Assembly: GCA_019090295.1 (NCBI GenBank)
Contig: JAHRWG010000313.1
Location: 1 to 9,279, forward strand
DNA: 9,279 nt
Direction: 5' to 3'
Source: Cycloclasticus sp.
GTDB taxonomy: Bacteria > Pseudomonadota > Gammaproteobacteria > Methylococcales > Cycloclasticaceae
The position numbers and the translations under genes were made by a program. The notes below the pieces were generated by a model. It had not been told where the DNA came from and did no database searches. It saw only the letters and a program-made list of their open reading frames with translations. Within the stretch, counting starts at the first letter, position 1, and every line of letters starts with the position of its first letter. Below are positions 1-8,238 of this stretch, in pieces.

Positions 1-32
1 AAAAAGCATTTAGCTAAATAAAAGGATTAAAC

Positions 33-1142
33 ATGGACTTTGACGCATTGTTACAACTGGTCGTTCACAAAAAAGCGTCCGACTTATTTATTACTGCGGG
101 ATGGGCGCCATCGTTAAAGGTGAATGGCAGCTTGCAAGCCATTTCTAAAAATACATTAAATAACTCTCAAACTCACGAAATAGTCCTCAGCATTATGACG
201 GCTGGCCAAAAAGAAGAGTTTAAAATAACCAATGAATGTCAGTTTGCCATTCAACGGCCAGGTATTGGGCGCTTCCGTGTTAGTGCCTTTACCCAAAGAG
301 GTAGCGCTGGCATGGTACTTCGTCGCATTGAAAGTGAAATACCAACTGTAGAAGAATTAGGTATCCCACCTATATTGAATGAATTGGCTATGACAAAACG
401 TGGCCTAATTATTTTTGTAGGTGCAACGGGCACCGGCAAATCCACATCATTAGCGGCAATGGTCGGTCACCGTAACAACAACAGTACAGGGCATATTATT
501 ACCATAGAAGACCCTATTGAATACTTACACCCCCACGCCGGCTGCGTGATCAGCCAGCGTGAAGTAGGTATTGATACCGAATCATATGAAATTGCCTTAA
601 AAAATACCCTACGGCAAGCCCCTGACGTTATTTTAATTGGTGAAATCCGAACAAGAGAAACCATGAACCATGCTATCGCTTTTGCCGAAACTGGGCATTT
701 ATGCCTATCAACTCTGCACGCAAATAATGCCAACCAAGCACTGGATCGTATTATTCACTTCTTCCCTGAAGAAGCACATAACCAGTTATTTATGGACTTA
801 TCACTCAACCTAAAAGCATTAATTGCCCAACAACTAATACCCACAGTAGATGGCAAGGGTCGCAAAGCCGTTATTGAAATACTCATAAACACACCACTCG
901 CTTCAGACTACATTAGAAAAGGCGAAGTTCATAAGTTAAAAGACTTAATGAAAAAATCAGCCGAGCATGGCATGCAAACGTTCGATCAGGCCCTCTATGA
1001 ACTATACAAAGAAGGTGGCATTAGCTATGAAAACGCCTTGTTATATGCCGACTCTAAAAATGAAGTGCGACTAATGATTAAGCTTGGCGATGAAAGCACG
1101 CCAGGGCTTGATGATGATCTCTTATTAATCGATAACGACTAA
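33..1142 (+). CDS. pilU: PilU, type IV pilus retraction ATPase (PilT/PilU family)
   Basis: Cytoplasmic hexameric ATPase of the GspE/PilT secretion superfamily; PilU assists PilT in depolymerising the type IVa pilus at the inner-membrane platform. Seen in the 369-residue product: an N-terminal PAS-like domain with the GRFRVSAF segment, Walker A GATGTGKS at residues 130-137 (Lys136), the Walker B stretch DVILIGE at 198-204 with Glu204, and the His-box segment GHLCLSTLHANN (His222, His229). The block VGIDTESYEIALKNTLRQAP, the RTRETM segment and an acidic C-terminal tail (GLDDDLLLIDND) favour PilU over PilT. Length is close to the roughly 380 residues usual for PilU. The ATG at 33 has an AGGA Shine-Dalgarno about 6 nt upstream. 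PilT is often the upstream neighbour but would lie outside the window. The protein looks intact, with all nucleotide-binding motifs present. Confidence 0.95.
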   Translation: MDFDALLQLVVHKKASDLFITAGWAPSLKVNGSLQAISKNTLNNSQTHEIVLSIMTAGQKEEFKITNECQFAIQRPGIGRFRVSAFTQRGSAGMVLRRIESEIPTVEELGIPPILNELAMTKRGLIIFVGATGTGKSTSLAAMVGHRNNNSTGHIITIEDPIEYLHPHAGCVISQREVGIDTESYEIALKNTLRQAPDVILIGEIRTRETMNHAIAFAETGHLCLSTLHANNANQALDRIIHFFPEEAHNQLFMDLSLNLKALIAQQLIPTVDGKGRKAVIEILINTPLASDYIRKGEVHKLKDLMKKSAEHGMQTFDQALYELYKEGGISYENALLYADSKNEVRLMIKLGDESTPGLDDDLLLIDND

Positions 1143-1224
1143 GAAACGACCGTTTATCCGATTGAAAATACCGCTTATCTCTTATGACTGGCCCTTATAA
1201 AAAAAACTGTTAGGCTCATAAACT
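1143..1224 (+). promoter_or_regulatory. 82-bp pilU-fimU gap, possible promoter region
   Basis: This is the only non-coding gap of any size before the seven-gene minor-pilin unit, so a promoter here is reasonable by position. It holds a TATAAA at 1196-1201 that would suit a -10 box, but the hexamer 16-18 bp upstream is a poor -35 match. A TTGAAA at 1162-1167 has only a weak -10 partner (TATGAC at 1183-1188, 15-bp spacer). A short inverted repeat, AAACG/CGTTT (1144-1148 and 1151-1155), lies just after the pilU stop and is too tight for a hairpin. The fimU ribosome site is weak (TTAGG near 1210-1214). No sigma-54 or strong sigma-70 promoter can be named. Confidence 0.25.
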
Positions 1225-1803
1225 ATGAAGACTCATCAACAACATTTCACCTTAAAGGCGCAGCAAGGTTTTACGCTCATTGAGCTAATAATAACACTTG
1301 TCATTGCTGGAATTTTGTTATCCATAGGTATTCCCAGTTTTAACTCATTCTTAAAAAACAACCAGCTAACCACTCAAATCAATGAGCTTGTCACCAGTAT
1401 TAACCTTACACGTAGTGAGGCTATCAAACGTGGTTTCAGTTCAACGATATGCAAAAGCGATACAAGAACATCCTGCGGTGGCAACTGGACAGATGGATGG
1501 ATTGTTTTCGAAGATCAAGATGGTCAAGGGGATGTTGACGCAGGCGTTGATACAGTTATACGTGTTTATGATGAATTGCAAGCGGGCAACACCTTAACCT
1601 TTGGGGCAAAAAATAGAATCACCTACTCATCTCAAGGAATCGCCGTAGGGTTTAACGATACATTTATACTGTGCGACAACAGAGGTGCCACAGAAGCAAA
1701 AGGCCTCGTTGTATCCAACACCGGCAGGGCTAGACTAGCGATTGATGGTAATGCCGATGGTACCGTCGAAGACGGCAGTTCAACAAATATTACGTGCCCA
1801 TAA
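1225..1803 (+). CDS. fimU: FimU-like minor pilin, GspH/FimT family
   Basis: Class III prepilin, predicted to be cut and N-methylated by PilD and to join the minor-pilin complex that primes pilus assembly. Of 192 residues, the leader is 1-15 ending in QQG, followed by FTLIE (Phe16 as mature residue 1, Glu20 as Glu+5) and a hydrophobic helix to about residue 40. The rest fits the GspH/FimT periplasmic domain: LTRSEAIKRG, a cysteine pair around TICKSDTRTSCGGNW, DGWIVFED, ILCDNRG and a terminal Cys. A GRAR motif sits at 167-170, a GRxR element reported as DNA-binding in competence FimT proteins. The name fimU rests on its place as first gene of the pilV-W-X-Y1-Y2-E cluster; FimT is the alternative, since sequence alone does not separate them. 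It ends at 1803, 2 bp before the preferred pilV start. Confidence 0.88.
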   Translation: MKTHQQHFTLKAQQGFTLIELIITLVIAGILLSIGIPSFNSFLKNNQLTTQINELVTSINLTRSEAIKRGFSSTICKSDTRTSCGGNWTDGWIVFEDQDGQGDVDAGVDTVIRVYDELQAGNTLTFGAKNRITYSSQGIAVGFNDTFILCDNRGATEAKGLVVSNTGRARLAIDGNADGTVEDGSSTNITCP

Positions 1804-1805
1804 AC

Positions 1806-2336
1806 ATGACTACAAAACTCAACACTAGCAAAGGCTTTTCACTTATTGAAGTAATGGTGGCCGTCTTTGTTTTAGCGATTGGCCTTTTAGGCATTGCTGG
1901 ACTACAAGTTACCGCGATTAAAAGTAACCACACTGCCATGTCGCGAACACAATCTACTCAACTGGCTTACGACTTAGCCGATAGGATGCGTGCCAATATG
2001 CCCGGCACCATAGCGGGAAATTACCTAGCTACGTCAGCCCCTAGTGAAACATATAATTGTTTTGATGACTTTACAGGCGTAGGCACAGGAGAATGTTCAC
2101 CGTTACAAATGGCTCATGCCGATTTAGACTGGGCATTTGAATTGGCTGCTGACACCCTCCCATTCGTTTCAGCGGCTGTTAGTTGCACTTCACCAGGAGG
2201 AACCACCGTTACCGCTGATACTGGAGCAGAAGATTGTGCACAAGGGTTTACCCATACCATTACTGTTACTTGGAGCGAACAGGATGATTCAAATGGCTTA
2301 GTTAGCAAGTCCATGAGTGTGGAGTTTCAACCATGA
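1806..2336 (+). CDS. pilV: PilV, type IV pilus minor pilin
   Basis: Minor pilin of the type IVa tip complex, inserted in the inner membrane before assembly. With the ATG at 1806 the product has 176 residues: a 10-residue leader (MTTKLNTSKG), then FSLIE with Phe11 as mature residue 1 and Glu15 as Glu+5, then a helix with the PilV-typical run VLAIGLLGIAGLQ. The segment SRTQSTQLAYDLADRMRANMPG is characteristic of PilV N-terminal regions, and four cysteines lie in the C-terminal half. A GTG at 1794 would add four residues and overlap fimU; I prefer the ATG, which begins 2 bp after the fimU stop, although neither has a clear Shine-Dalgarno. The stop overlaps the pilW start as ATGA, so translational coupling is likely. 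Confidence 0.93.
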   Translation: MTTKLNTSKGFSLIEVMVAVFVLAIGLLGIAGLQVTAIKSNHTAMSRTQSTQLAYDLADRMRANMPGTIAGNYLATSAPSETYNCFDDFTGVGTGECSPLQMAHADLDWAFELAADTLPFVSAAVSCTSPGGTTVTADTGAEDCAQGFTHTITVTWSEQDDSNGLVSKSMSVEFQP

Positions 2337-3346
2337 GTAACCAAACAACTTTACACCTTAAATCAAAAAAACAACAGGGTATAACACTGGTAGAGCTAAT
2401 GGTGGCCATGGTTATTGGCTTGCTGTTAACTGCTGGCATATTCCAGTTATTTGTTTCTAATAAGCAAACCTATCGGGTTACAGAAAACATGTCCCGCCTA
2501 CAAGAAAGTGGGCGTTTTGCAATGCACTTTCTTACCAATGATATCCGCATGGCGGACTACTGGGGCTGCCGAGGGTTTGACATCACAATTGATAACAACC
2601 TAAATGCAAGCACCATCTTCGACACATATACTACCGCCCTAGAAGGTACAAACGATGATAATGGCAGTGGTGATATCATTACTGGCACAGACACCATCAC
2701 CATAAAAGGCACCTTTGGTTCAGGTGTTTTCCTTACTAGTGTTCCAGATGTGGCGGCTGCAAGCTTCAAAGTTACCGATAATAGCGAACTTGAAGAAGGT
2801 GATATTATTTTATTAAGTGACTGCTCAGATGGGGACTTAATTCAAATAACAAATGATCCTGGTGTTGGTGGGAATGTTGGTTTTGATAATGTTGTCACTT
2901 CAACTGGCGGAACCGAGGTTCCTGGAAACGCTGATAAGGTGCTTAGATCTACGTATGATGGCACAGGCGCCCAAGTCTACAAAGTAAACTTTACTACCTA
3001 CTCCATTCAAGAAGGCGCGGGTGGGCCTAGCTCCTTATTTAGTAGCACTAATGGCGGTGCCGCACAAGAACTAGTAGAAAACATTGAGAATATGCAAATT
3101 CTTTATGGAGAAGACACCGATGCCGATGGCGCAGCTAACTATTACAAACCATCCGATAGTGTTGGGCTCAATATGGATAATGTTGTATCCGTACGCATTA
3201 GCCTTGTTGTCGTAACACTTGATAACAATGTTACCGAACAAGCAAACCCGTATAGTCTTTTTGATGGCGCAGCAATCACACCCACCGATAGACGAATCCG
3301 TCGCGTATTCACATCCACTATCGTTATCCGTAACAGACTACCTTAA
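2333..3346 (+). CDS. pilW: PilW, type IV pilus assembly minor pilin
   Basis: One of the larger minor pilins, part of the PilVWX-PilY1 tip subcomplex. The 337-residue precursor has a 16-residue basic leader ending QQG, then ITLVE (mature residue 1 is Ile17, Glu+5 is Glu21) and a hydrophobic helix MVAMVIGLLLTAGIFQLFV. After the helix come the family-typical RLQESGRFAMHFLTNDIRMADYWGC block and a beta-rich C-terminal region. The late segment ENMQILYGEDTDADGAANYY resembles the PilW C-terminal domain signature, followed by VSVRISLVV. An Ile rather than Phe at mature position 1 is tolerated in this group. The ATG overlaps the pilV stop by 4 bases, and the TAA shares one base with the pilX ATG (TAATG). 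Confidence 0.94.
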   Translation: MSNQTTLHLKSKKQQGITLVELMVAMVIGLLLTAGIFQLFVSNKQTYRVTENMSRLQESGRFAMHFLTNDIRMADYWGCRGFDITIDNNLNASTIFDTYTTALEGTNDDNGSGDIITGTDTITIKGTFGSGVFLTSVPDVAAASFKVTDNSELEEGDIILLSDCSDGDLIQITNDPGVGGNVGFDNVVTSTGGTEVPGNADKVLRSTYDGTGAQVYKVNFTTYSIQEGAGGPSSLFSSTNGGAAQELVENIENMQILYGEDTDADGAANYYKPSDSVGLNMDNVVSVRISLVVVTLDNNVTEQANPYSLFDGAAITPTDRRIRRVFTSTIVIRNRLP

Positions 3347-3888
3347 TGAAAATCTTACAACACAATAGCAAACAATCCGGAACAGTTTTATTTGTCAGCC
3401 TTATATTGCTATTAATTATGACCCTTCTAGGCATAACAGGCATGCAAACAACTATTTTAGAAGAAAAAATGGCCGGTAATTCTCGAAATATTAATCAAGC
3501 CTTCCAGTCAGCTGAAGCAGCATTACGCCGTTCTGAAGAGTGGCTAAGTGCTCAGACAAGTGAACCTGAAGCCACCAGCGCAGGAACTAATAATATATGG
3601 ACATTGAGCGCAATGGACCCAGACACCAGTAACAGTTATGAGTGGTGGGAGGAGCGCAATAGCTCATGGTGGAGCTCAAATGGTGTCTCCTACGGCTCCA
3701 CGCTCAGTGGAATCAATACACCGCCACGCACCATTATTGAGTATAAAACATTCAAACCTGACACCCTAGTTACAGGGACAGGGGGCATTCCAATAGGCCT
3801 TACATTTTATCAAGTAACTGCCAAAGGGACAGGCGGCTCAGATCAAGCAAAAGTATTGCTACAAAGTATAACTGCAAGAAGGTACTAA
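3346..3888 (+). CDS. pilX: PilX, type IV pilus assembly minor pilin
   Basis: Minor pilin of the tip complex, belonging to the PilX_N-type family. The 180-residue precursor begins MKILQHNSKQSG, with predicted cleavage after Gly12, then a hydrophobic helix TVLFVSLILLLIMTLLGITG and the family signature ILEEKMAGN, followed by INQAFQSAEAALRRSEEWL. Mature position 5 is Val17 instead of the usual Glu; PilX_N proteins commonly lack this Glu, so this is not damage. The C-terminus ILEYKTF-like region and final ARRY resemble other PilX proteins. The start overlaps the pilW stop by one base. No good Shine-Dalgarno is visible, which fits translational coupling. The stop lies 2 bp before the pilY1 ATG. Confidence 0.92.
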   Translation: MKILQHNSKQSGTVLFVSLILLLIMTLLGITGMQTTILEEKMAGNSRNINQAFQSAEAALRRSEEWLSAQTSEPEATSAGTNNIWTLSAMDPDTSNSYEWWEERNSSWWSSNGVSYGSTLSGINTPPRTIIEYKTFKPDTLVTGTGGIPIGLTFYQVTAKGTGGSDQAKVLLQSITARRY

Positions 3889-3890
3889 AT

Positions 3891-6800
3891 ATGTTTTCAA
3901 AAAAACTAATGTTTCTCTTTCTTTTATTTGCCATCACGTCAAATACTCACGCCACCAATTTAGGCATTAGTTCAGTACCGTTATTTCTAGGCGGAGCGGT
4001 TGAGCCAAATATTATGTTTACCCTAGATGATTCTGGCTCCATGCAATGGGAAGTTATGCCAGATGAAAACTTACATTTTAGCGTATTTATGTTCCCTCGC
4101 CCTGATGGTCTTTATGGAAGTGTAGATTATACTAACCAGGTTCCGAATTTTGATGACGATAATGTGCATAATTTTTTCACGAGGTCCTCTTCAAACAATA
4201 CTGTTTTTTATAACCCTGATATAACATATACGCCTTGGAGTGATTCTGGAGGCACGAGCATGGGCGACGCCAGCCCTACCGCCGCTTTGTATAACCCAGC
4301 TATAACCACTTTGGGTACTATTGACCTAACTGCTCAACAAACTCAAAATGCATGTTGGTTCTCTCACACCACAAGTTTAAATAATGCTTTTTCTGACCCC
4401 TGTTTTGGCGATTTCACCTATTGGCCAATTACTTACTTTAACTATACTGGCGGGGATGCTCTAACTCGAGGAAGTTACACCCTCATTGAAATCACTACGG
4501 CAACTGCTTCTACAACAACTTTTACTAGCCCTGCCGGTATTATAAGAACAAGAGATGAAGAAATTCAGAACTTTGCTAATTGGTTCCAATATTATCGTTC
4601 ACGGATTTTGGCTGCACGAGGAGGCGTCGGTCGTGCCTTTGCTCTTCAAAGCACCAATATGCGCGTAGGCTTTTCAGCCATCAACAAAAGCGCTGCAACG
4701 ATAGACGGTGTTGCTAGCACCGGAGCAGTAGTTAATGGCGTACGCACATTCGATGGCACTGATAGAGACGACTTCTTTGATAACTTATACGGATACCCAA
4801 TTCTTGACTCTGGTACACCACTACGCAGCGCCTTAGTCAATGTAGGCAGTTATTTTGAAAGAACTGATAACACAGGACCATGGAGTGAAACACCCGGCAC
4901 ATCAAGTTCTACTGGACACTTAGTCTGTCGCCAAAGTTACAATATCCTGATGACCGATGGATACTGGAATGGAACCACAAGTCCCGTCGTTGGTAACTCA
5001 GACAATACTGATGGTTCAACGATAAGCGGGCCCAATAATGACGATTATCAATATATCCCAGCAACGCCTTATAAAGACACCACATCTAACACGCTTGCAG
5101 ATGTTGGAATGCATTATTGGAAAACAGATTTAAGAACCGATTTAAGTAACGAAGTTCCTACCAGCACATTGGACCCTGCCTTTTGGCAACACCTGGTTAA
5201 CTTCACTGTTGGGCTTGGTGTCATAGGGAGTTTAGACACTAGCACTGATTGGGCAGACCTAGTTGCCGGCACCACAAACTGGCCTACAATAATAACAGAT
5301 GAAACTGATGCAAACTTTGGATTAGAAACTCAAGAAAAAATAGATGACCTATGGCATACCGCCGTTAATAGCCGTGGTGGTTTTTTTAGTGCATCAGATC
5401 CTGATACTTTTGCCACCTCCCTTGCAAATATTTTATCCGACATTTCTGACCGAACCGCATCGGCATCTTCTGTCGCGTTAAATTCTGGCACGGTATCTGG
5501 TGACAGCAAGCTTTATCAAGCCAAATTTGATAGTGGTGATTGGACAGGGCAGCTTCTAGCCTACCCCATTAATACCGATGGTAGCTTAGACCCCCAAGCA
5601 TGGAATGCCGCAGATGAAATACCCGCTGCCGCTAGTCGTATAATCGTTACCTTCGATGGTACTGATGGACAACCTTTTAGTTGGGGGAGTGGTCTTTCAA
5701 CTAGCCAACAAACTCTGCTTGGTGATGAAAATACCTTAAATTATTTACGAGGCGATCAAAGCCTTGAAGAATCAAACGGTGGCACTTTTCGTAACCGTAC
5801 AACGCTACTGGGCGACATTGTTCATGCCAGCCCTACTTATGTTGGGCCTCCAGCCTTAAGATATCCTGATATATGGGGAACTAGTGAACCAGAAAACGCC
5901 CATCCATACTCTACTTTTAAAGCCAATTATAGCTCTCGTCAGCCCATAATTTATGCAGGGGCAAATGACGGTATGTTACATGCCTTTAATGCTGATACTG
6001 GGGCTGAAGAGTTTGCTTACATCCCCAATGCACTCTATGAGACTTTACCTGATTTGGCTGACCCAAATTACGGGCATAACTTCTATGTAGATGGTAGCCC
6101 TACGGTTGTTGATGCTTTCTTTGCCGGCGACAACGCGTGGCATACTGTTCTTGTTTCTGGCCTTAGAGGTGGTGGACAAGGCATTTTCGCCATTGATGTC
6201 ACAAATACCGGTTCTGATGATAGTACAGTCTCTAATAATTTTAGCACTGAAACCAGTGCTTCTACTAAGGTCTTGTGGGAGTTTACCGACAAAGATGATG
6301 TGGATTTAGGTTACACCTTTGGGCAGCCAAGTATTGTTCGTTTGCAAAACGGTGAATGGGCTGCTGTATTTAGCGGAGGATACAACAATACTGTTGATAA
6401 TGATGCTGATGGCGGTTTAACCAATGACAGCACCACAGGCGATGCTGTTTTGTATATTGTAAACATTGAAACTGGCGCGCTAATTAAAAAGCTTTCAACT
6501 GAGGTTGGTTCAGCAGAAGACCCCACTGGGAATAATCGACCAAATGGCCTTTCAACCCCTTCAGTTATTGATGTAGATGGCGACTCAATTGTTGACACCA
6601 TTTATGCTGGTGACTTATTTGGCAACCTATGGAAAATTGATATCAGCAATGACAACACTAGCCAGTGGAAGTTCGCCTACACATCAGGCGGTGATCCTAC
6701 ACCAATTTATAATGCTTGTGCTGCAAGTACCTGTACAGGTAGCAATACCCAACCAATTACCACTCAAATACAGGTTGTTCGACACCCTATTTACCCTGGC

Positions 6801-7490
6801 TATCTTGTGTTATTTGGAACAGGCCAGTATTTTGAAGTCGGCGACAACTCTACAACAGGACAGTTAACACAAACTGTTTATGCTGTATGGGACAAAGAAG
6901 AGGCATCATTAACTTCTATTGATAGAGACGACCTTTTACAACAAGAAATCATCAAGGAAGTGACAGACTTTGGCTTTGGCTTAAGAGTAAGCACCGAAAA
7001 TGCCATTAATTGGTCAACTCGAAATGGTTGGTTTATGGATTTAATTAATACAGAGAGTGGCAATACAAACAATTACGGTGAGCGTCAAGTTAGTAATATG
7101 ATTGTTAGAAATGGCCGTTTAATTTTCACAACCCTTGTACCTTCTGATGACCCTTGTGATTTTGGTGGCAGCGGCTGGCTTATGGAGATTAATGTAAACA
7201 CCGGAGCAAGGCTTACTTTTTCACCATTTGACCTAAATAGCGATGCCGCGTTTAATATCAGTGACTTTGTCAATGTAGGCGATTTAGATGGCGATGAAGT
7301 TGATGATTACGTGCCCGTCAGTGGTAAAAAGTCTAACGTGGGCATTATACCAACGCCAAGCATTACCGAAAATCTAAATAACAATACTGAATACAAGTAC
7401 AAAAGTGGCTCAACCGGCTCAATAGAGCTAACTGTAGAAAACCCAGGCGCTCGTCCAAATGGAAGGCAATCATGGCGACAGCTATTTTAA
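3891..7490 (+). CDS. pilY1: PilY1, pilus tip adhesin and assembly factor (PilC family)
   Basis: Large exported protein that caps the pilus on the minor-pilin complex and serves in adhesion, pilus stability and, in Pseudomonas, surface sensing. The 1199-residue product starts with a signal peptide (cleavage likely after Thr-His-Ala21). A von Willebrand A-like domain follows, with the MIDAS motif DDSGS at 46-50 and a later ILMTDG strand (Asp356). The C-terminal half is the PilC/PilY1 beta-propeller: GDIVHASPTYVG, IIYAGANDGMLHAFNADTG (from about 686), VLVSGLRGGGQGIFAIDV and GNLWKIDIS. A calcium-loop motif DxDxDxxxD is at 894-902 and a second fits 1131-1139. An RGD tripeptide is at 620-622. The end GRQSWRQLF resembles the conserved PilY1 terminus. 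AGAAGG at 3877-3882 is a well-spaced ribosome site. Length is near that of Pseudomonas PilY1, with no lesion seen. Confidence 0.95.
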   Translation: MFSKKLMFLFLLFAITSNTHATNLGISSVPLFLGGAVEPNIMFTLDDSGSMQWEVMPDENLHFSVFMFPRPDGLYGSVDYTNQVPNFDDDNVHNFFTRSSSNNTVFYNPDITYTPWSDSGGTSMGDASPTAALYNPAITTLGTIDLTAQQTQNACWFSHTTSLNNAFSDPCFGDFTYWPITYFNYTGGDALTRGSYTLIEITTATASTTTFTSPAGIIRTRDEEIQNFANWFQYYRSRILAARGGVGRAFALQSTNMRVGFSAINKSAATIDGVASTGAVVNGVRTFDGTDRDDFFDNLYGYPILDSGTPLRSALVNVGSYFERTDNTGPWSETPGTSSSTGHLVCRQSYNILMTDGYWNGTTSPVVGNSDNTDGSTISGPNNDDYQYIPATPYKDTTSNTLADVGMHYWKTDLRTDLSNEVPTSTLDPAFWQHLVNFTVGLGVIGSLDTSTDWADLVAGTTNWPTIITDETDANFGLETQEKIDDLWHTAVNSRGGFFSASDPDTFATSLANILSDISDRTASASSVALNSGTVSGDSKLYQAKFDSGDWTGQLLAYPINTDGSLDPQAWNAADEIPAAASRIIVTFDGTDGQPFSWGSGLSTSQQTLLGDENTLNYLRGDQSLEESNGGTFRNRTTLLGDIVHASPTYVGPPALRYPDIWGTSEPENAHPYSTFKANYSSRQPIIYAGANDGMLHAFNADTGAEEFAYIPNALYETLPDLADPNYGHNFYVDGSPTVVDAFFAGDNAWHTVLVSGLRGGGQGIFAIDVTNTGSDDSTVSNNFSTETSASTKVLWEFTDKDDVDLGYTFGQPSIVRLQNGEWAAVFSGGYNNTVDNDADGGLTNDSTTGDAVLYIVNIETGALIKKLSTEVGSAEDPTGNNRPNGLSTPSVIDVDGDSIVDTIYAGDLFGNLWKIDISNDNTSQWKFAYTSGGDPTPIYNACAASTCTGSNTQPITTQIQVVRHPIYPGYLVLFGTGQYFEVGDNSTTGQLTQTVYAVWDKEEASLTSIDRDDLLQQEIIKEVTDFGFGLRVSTENAINWSTRNGWFMDLINTESGNTNNYGERQVSNMIVRNGRLIFTTLVPSDDPCDFGGSGWLMEINVNTGARLTFSPFDLNSDAAFNISDFVNVGDLDGDEVDDYVPVSGKKSNVGIIPTPSITENLNNNTEYKYKSGSTGSIELTVENPGARPNGRQSWRQLF

Positions 7491-7503
7491 TTAAGGAAAA
7501 CCT

Positions 7504-7788
7504 ATGAAACTCAAAATAATATTAAACACTATATTTCTTTTAATTTCATTTTCTGCCGTGTCTGCAGAAATATATGAAGGTGTTGTGGAACGACAAATTC
7601 AAGGGAATAAAATCATTCTCATCTCAGGGGGGCAGTATTTCATTGACCATACGAGTATCATTCGTGGCATGGTCAAGCGAGGTGAAACTGGGCCAGTATT
7701 TGATGTAGGTACAAAATTAGGCTTTAAGCTTGACGAAAGCAACGCTGGAAAGATTAAACATATTTCTGAAGGGTGGGTTTTAAAATGA
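7504..7788 (+). CDS. pilY2: PilY2-like small exported pilus biogenesis protein
   Basis: A 94-residue protein with an N-terminal signal peptide (hydrophobic residues 5-18, likely cleavage after Val-Ser-Ala22), giving a mature periplasmic protein of about 72 residues. The mature part is beta-rich (EIYEGVVERQIQGNKIILIS, then GGQYFIDHTSIIRGM and GTKLGFKLDE) and reads like a small OB-fold or barrel, as I recall for PilY2-type proteins. The assignment rests mainly on size, export signal and its place between pilY1 and pilE; residue-level recognition is weaker than for its neighbours. In Pseudomonas PilY2 is reported to matter for fimbrial biogenesis, but its mechanism is unclear. The start has AAGGA at 7493-7497, and its TGA overlaps the pilE ATG (ATGA), indicating coupling. 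Confidence 0.8.
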   Translation: MKLKIILNTIFLLISFSAVSAEIYEGVVERQIQGNKIILISGGQYFIDHTSIIRGMVKRGETGPVFDVGTKLGFKLDESNAGKIKHISEGWVLK

Positions 7789-8222
7789 AACCTGTAAACT
7801 CAGGCTTCACCCTTATTGAATTAATGATAGTTGTTGTCATCATTGGAATACTTGCGACAGTTGCCTACCCATCCTATGTTGATAGCACTAGAACAGCTAA
7901 CCGAAGCACGGCTCAGGCCGATCTTCTGCAATTAGCAAGCTTTATGGAACGTAATTTTAGTGAGGCAAACCGTTATGATCAGGATTCATCTGGCACTGCA
8001 ATGAACACCGCGTCTCTTCCATTTAATCAAACACCTAGAACGGGGACAGCAACGTATGACTATACTATTACATTTTCAAGCACAGCACCTTGCACAACTA
8101 CAACCTGCTTTACCTTAACAGCCACCCCTGCTAGTGGGCAAACAGCTGATTCTTGTGGAAATTTAACCTATACCCAAGCAGGTGTAAAATCCGCAAGTGG
8201 CACGGGAACTTGTTGGCGCTAA
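7785..8222 (+). CDS. pilE: PilE, type IV pilus minor pilin
   Basis: Class III prepilin of 145 residues, the last gene of the minor-pilin unit. The short leader MKPVNSG is followed by FTLIELMIVVVIIGILATVAYPSY, with Phe8 as mature residue 1 and Glu12 as Glu+5, then an amphipathic helix and a small beta domain. The C-terminus has the D-region pattern: two cysteines in APCTTTTCF, then SCGNLTYTQAGVKSASGTGTCW, with the last Cys pair expected to form the disulfide loop. I chose the ATG at 7785, not an in-frame GTG at 7773, because it overlaps the preceding stop as ATGA, gives a normal short leader and has GAAGGG 12 nt upstream. It resembles Pseudomonas-type PilE in size (about 140 residues) and position; it is not the major pilin. 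No convincing terminator hairpin follows it. Confidence 0.93.
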   Translation: MKPVNSGFTLIELMIVVVIIGILATVAYPSYVDSTRTANRSTAQADLLQLASFMERNFSEANRYDQDSSGTAMNTASLPFNQTPRTGTATYDYTITFSSTAPCTTTTCFTLTATPASGQTADSCGNLTYTQAGVKSASGTGTCWR

Positions 8223-8238
8223 CAGGGTCAAGGTCAGG

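Noticed and set aside
1794..1805. GTG start for PilV inside the end of fimU
   Set aside because: It has no Shine-Dalgarno, and the ATG at 1806 directly after the fimU stop is simpler.
6083..6867. Several 60-100 codon open frames inside pilY1 on both strands
   Set aside because: They are shadows of the long PilY1 frame, which shows clear PilC-family propeller motifs throughout this segment.
7773..7784. GTG start that would lengthen PilE by four residues
   Set aside because: The ATG at 7785 gives a normal 7-residue leader, overlaps the previous stop as ATGA and has a purine-rich site upstream.
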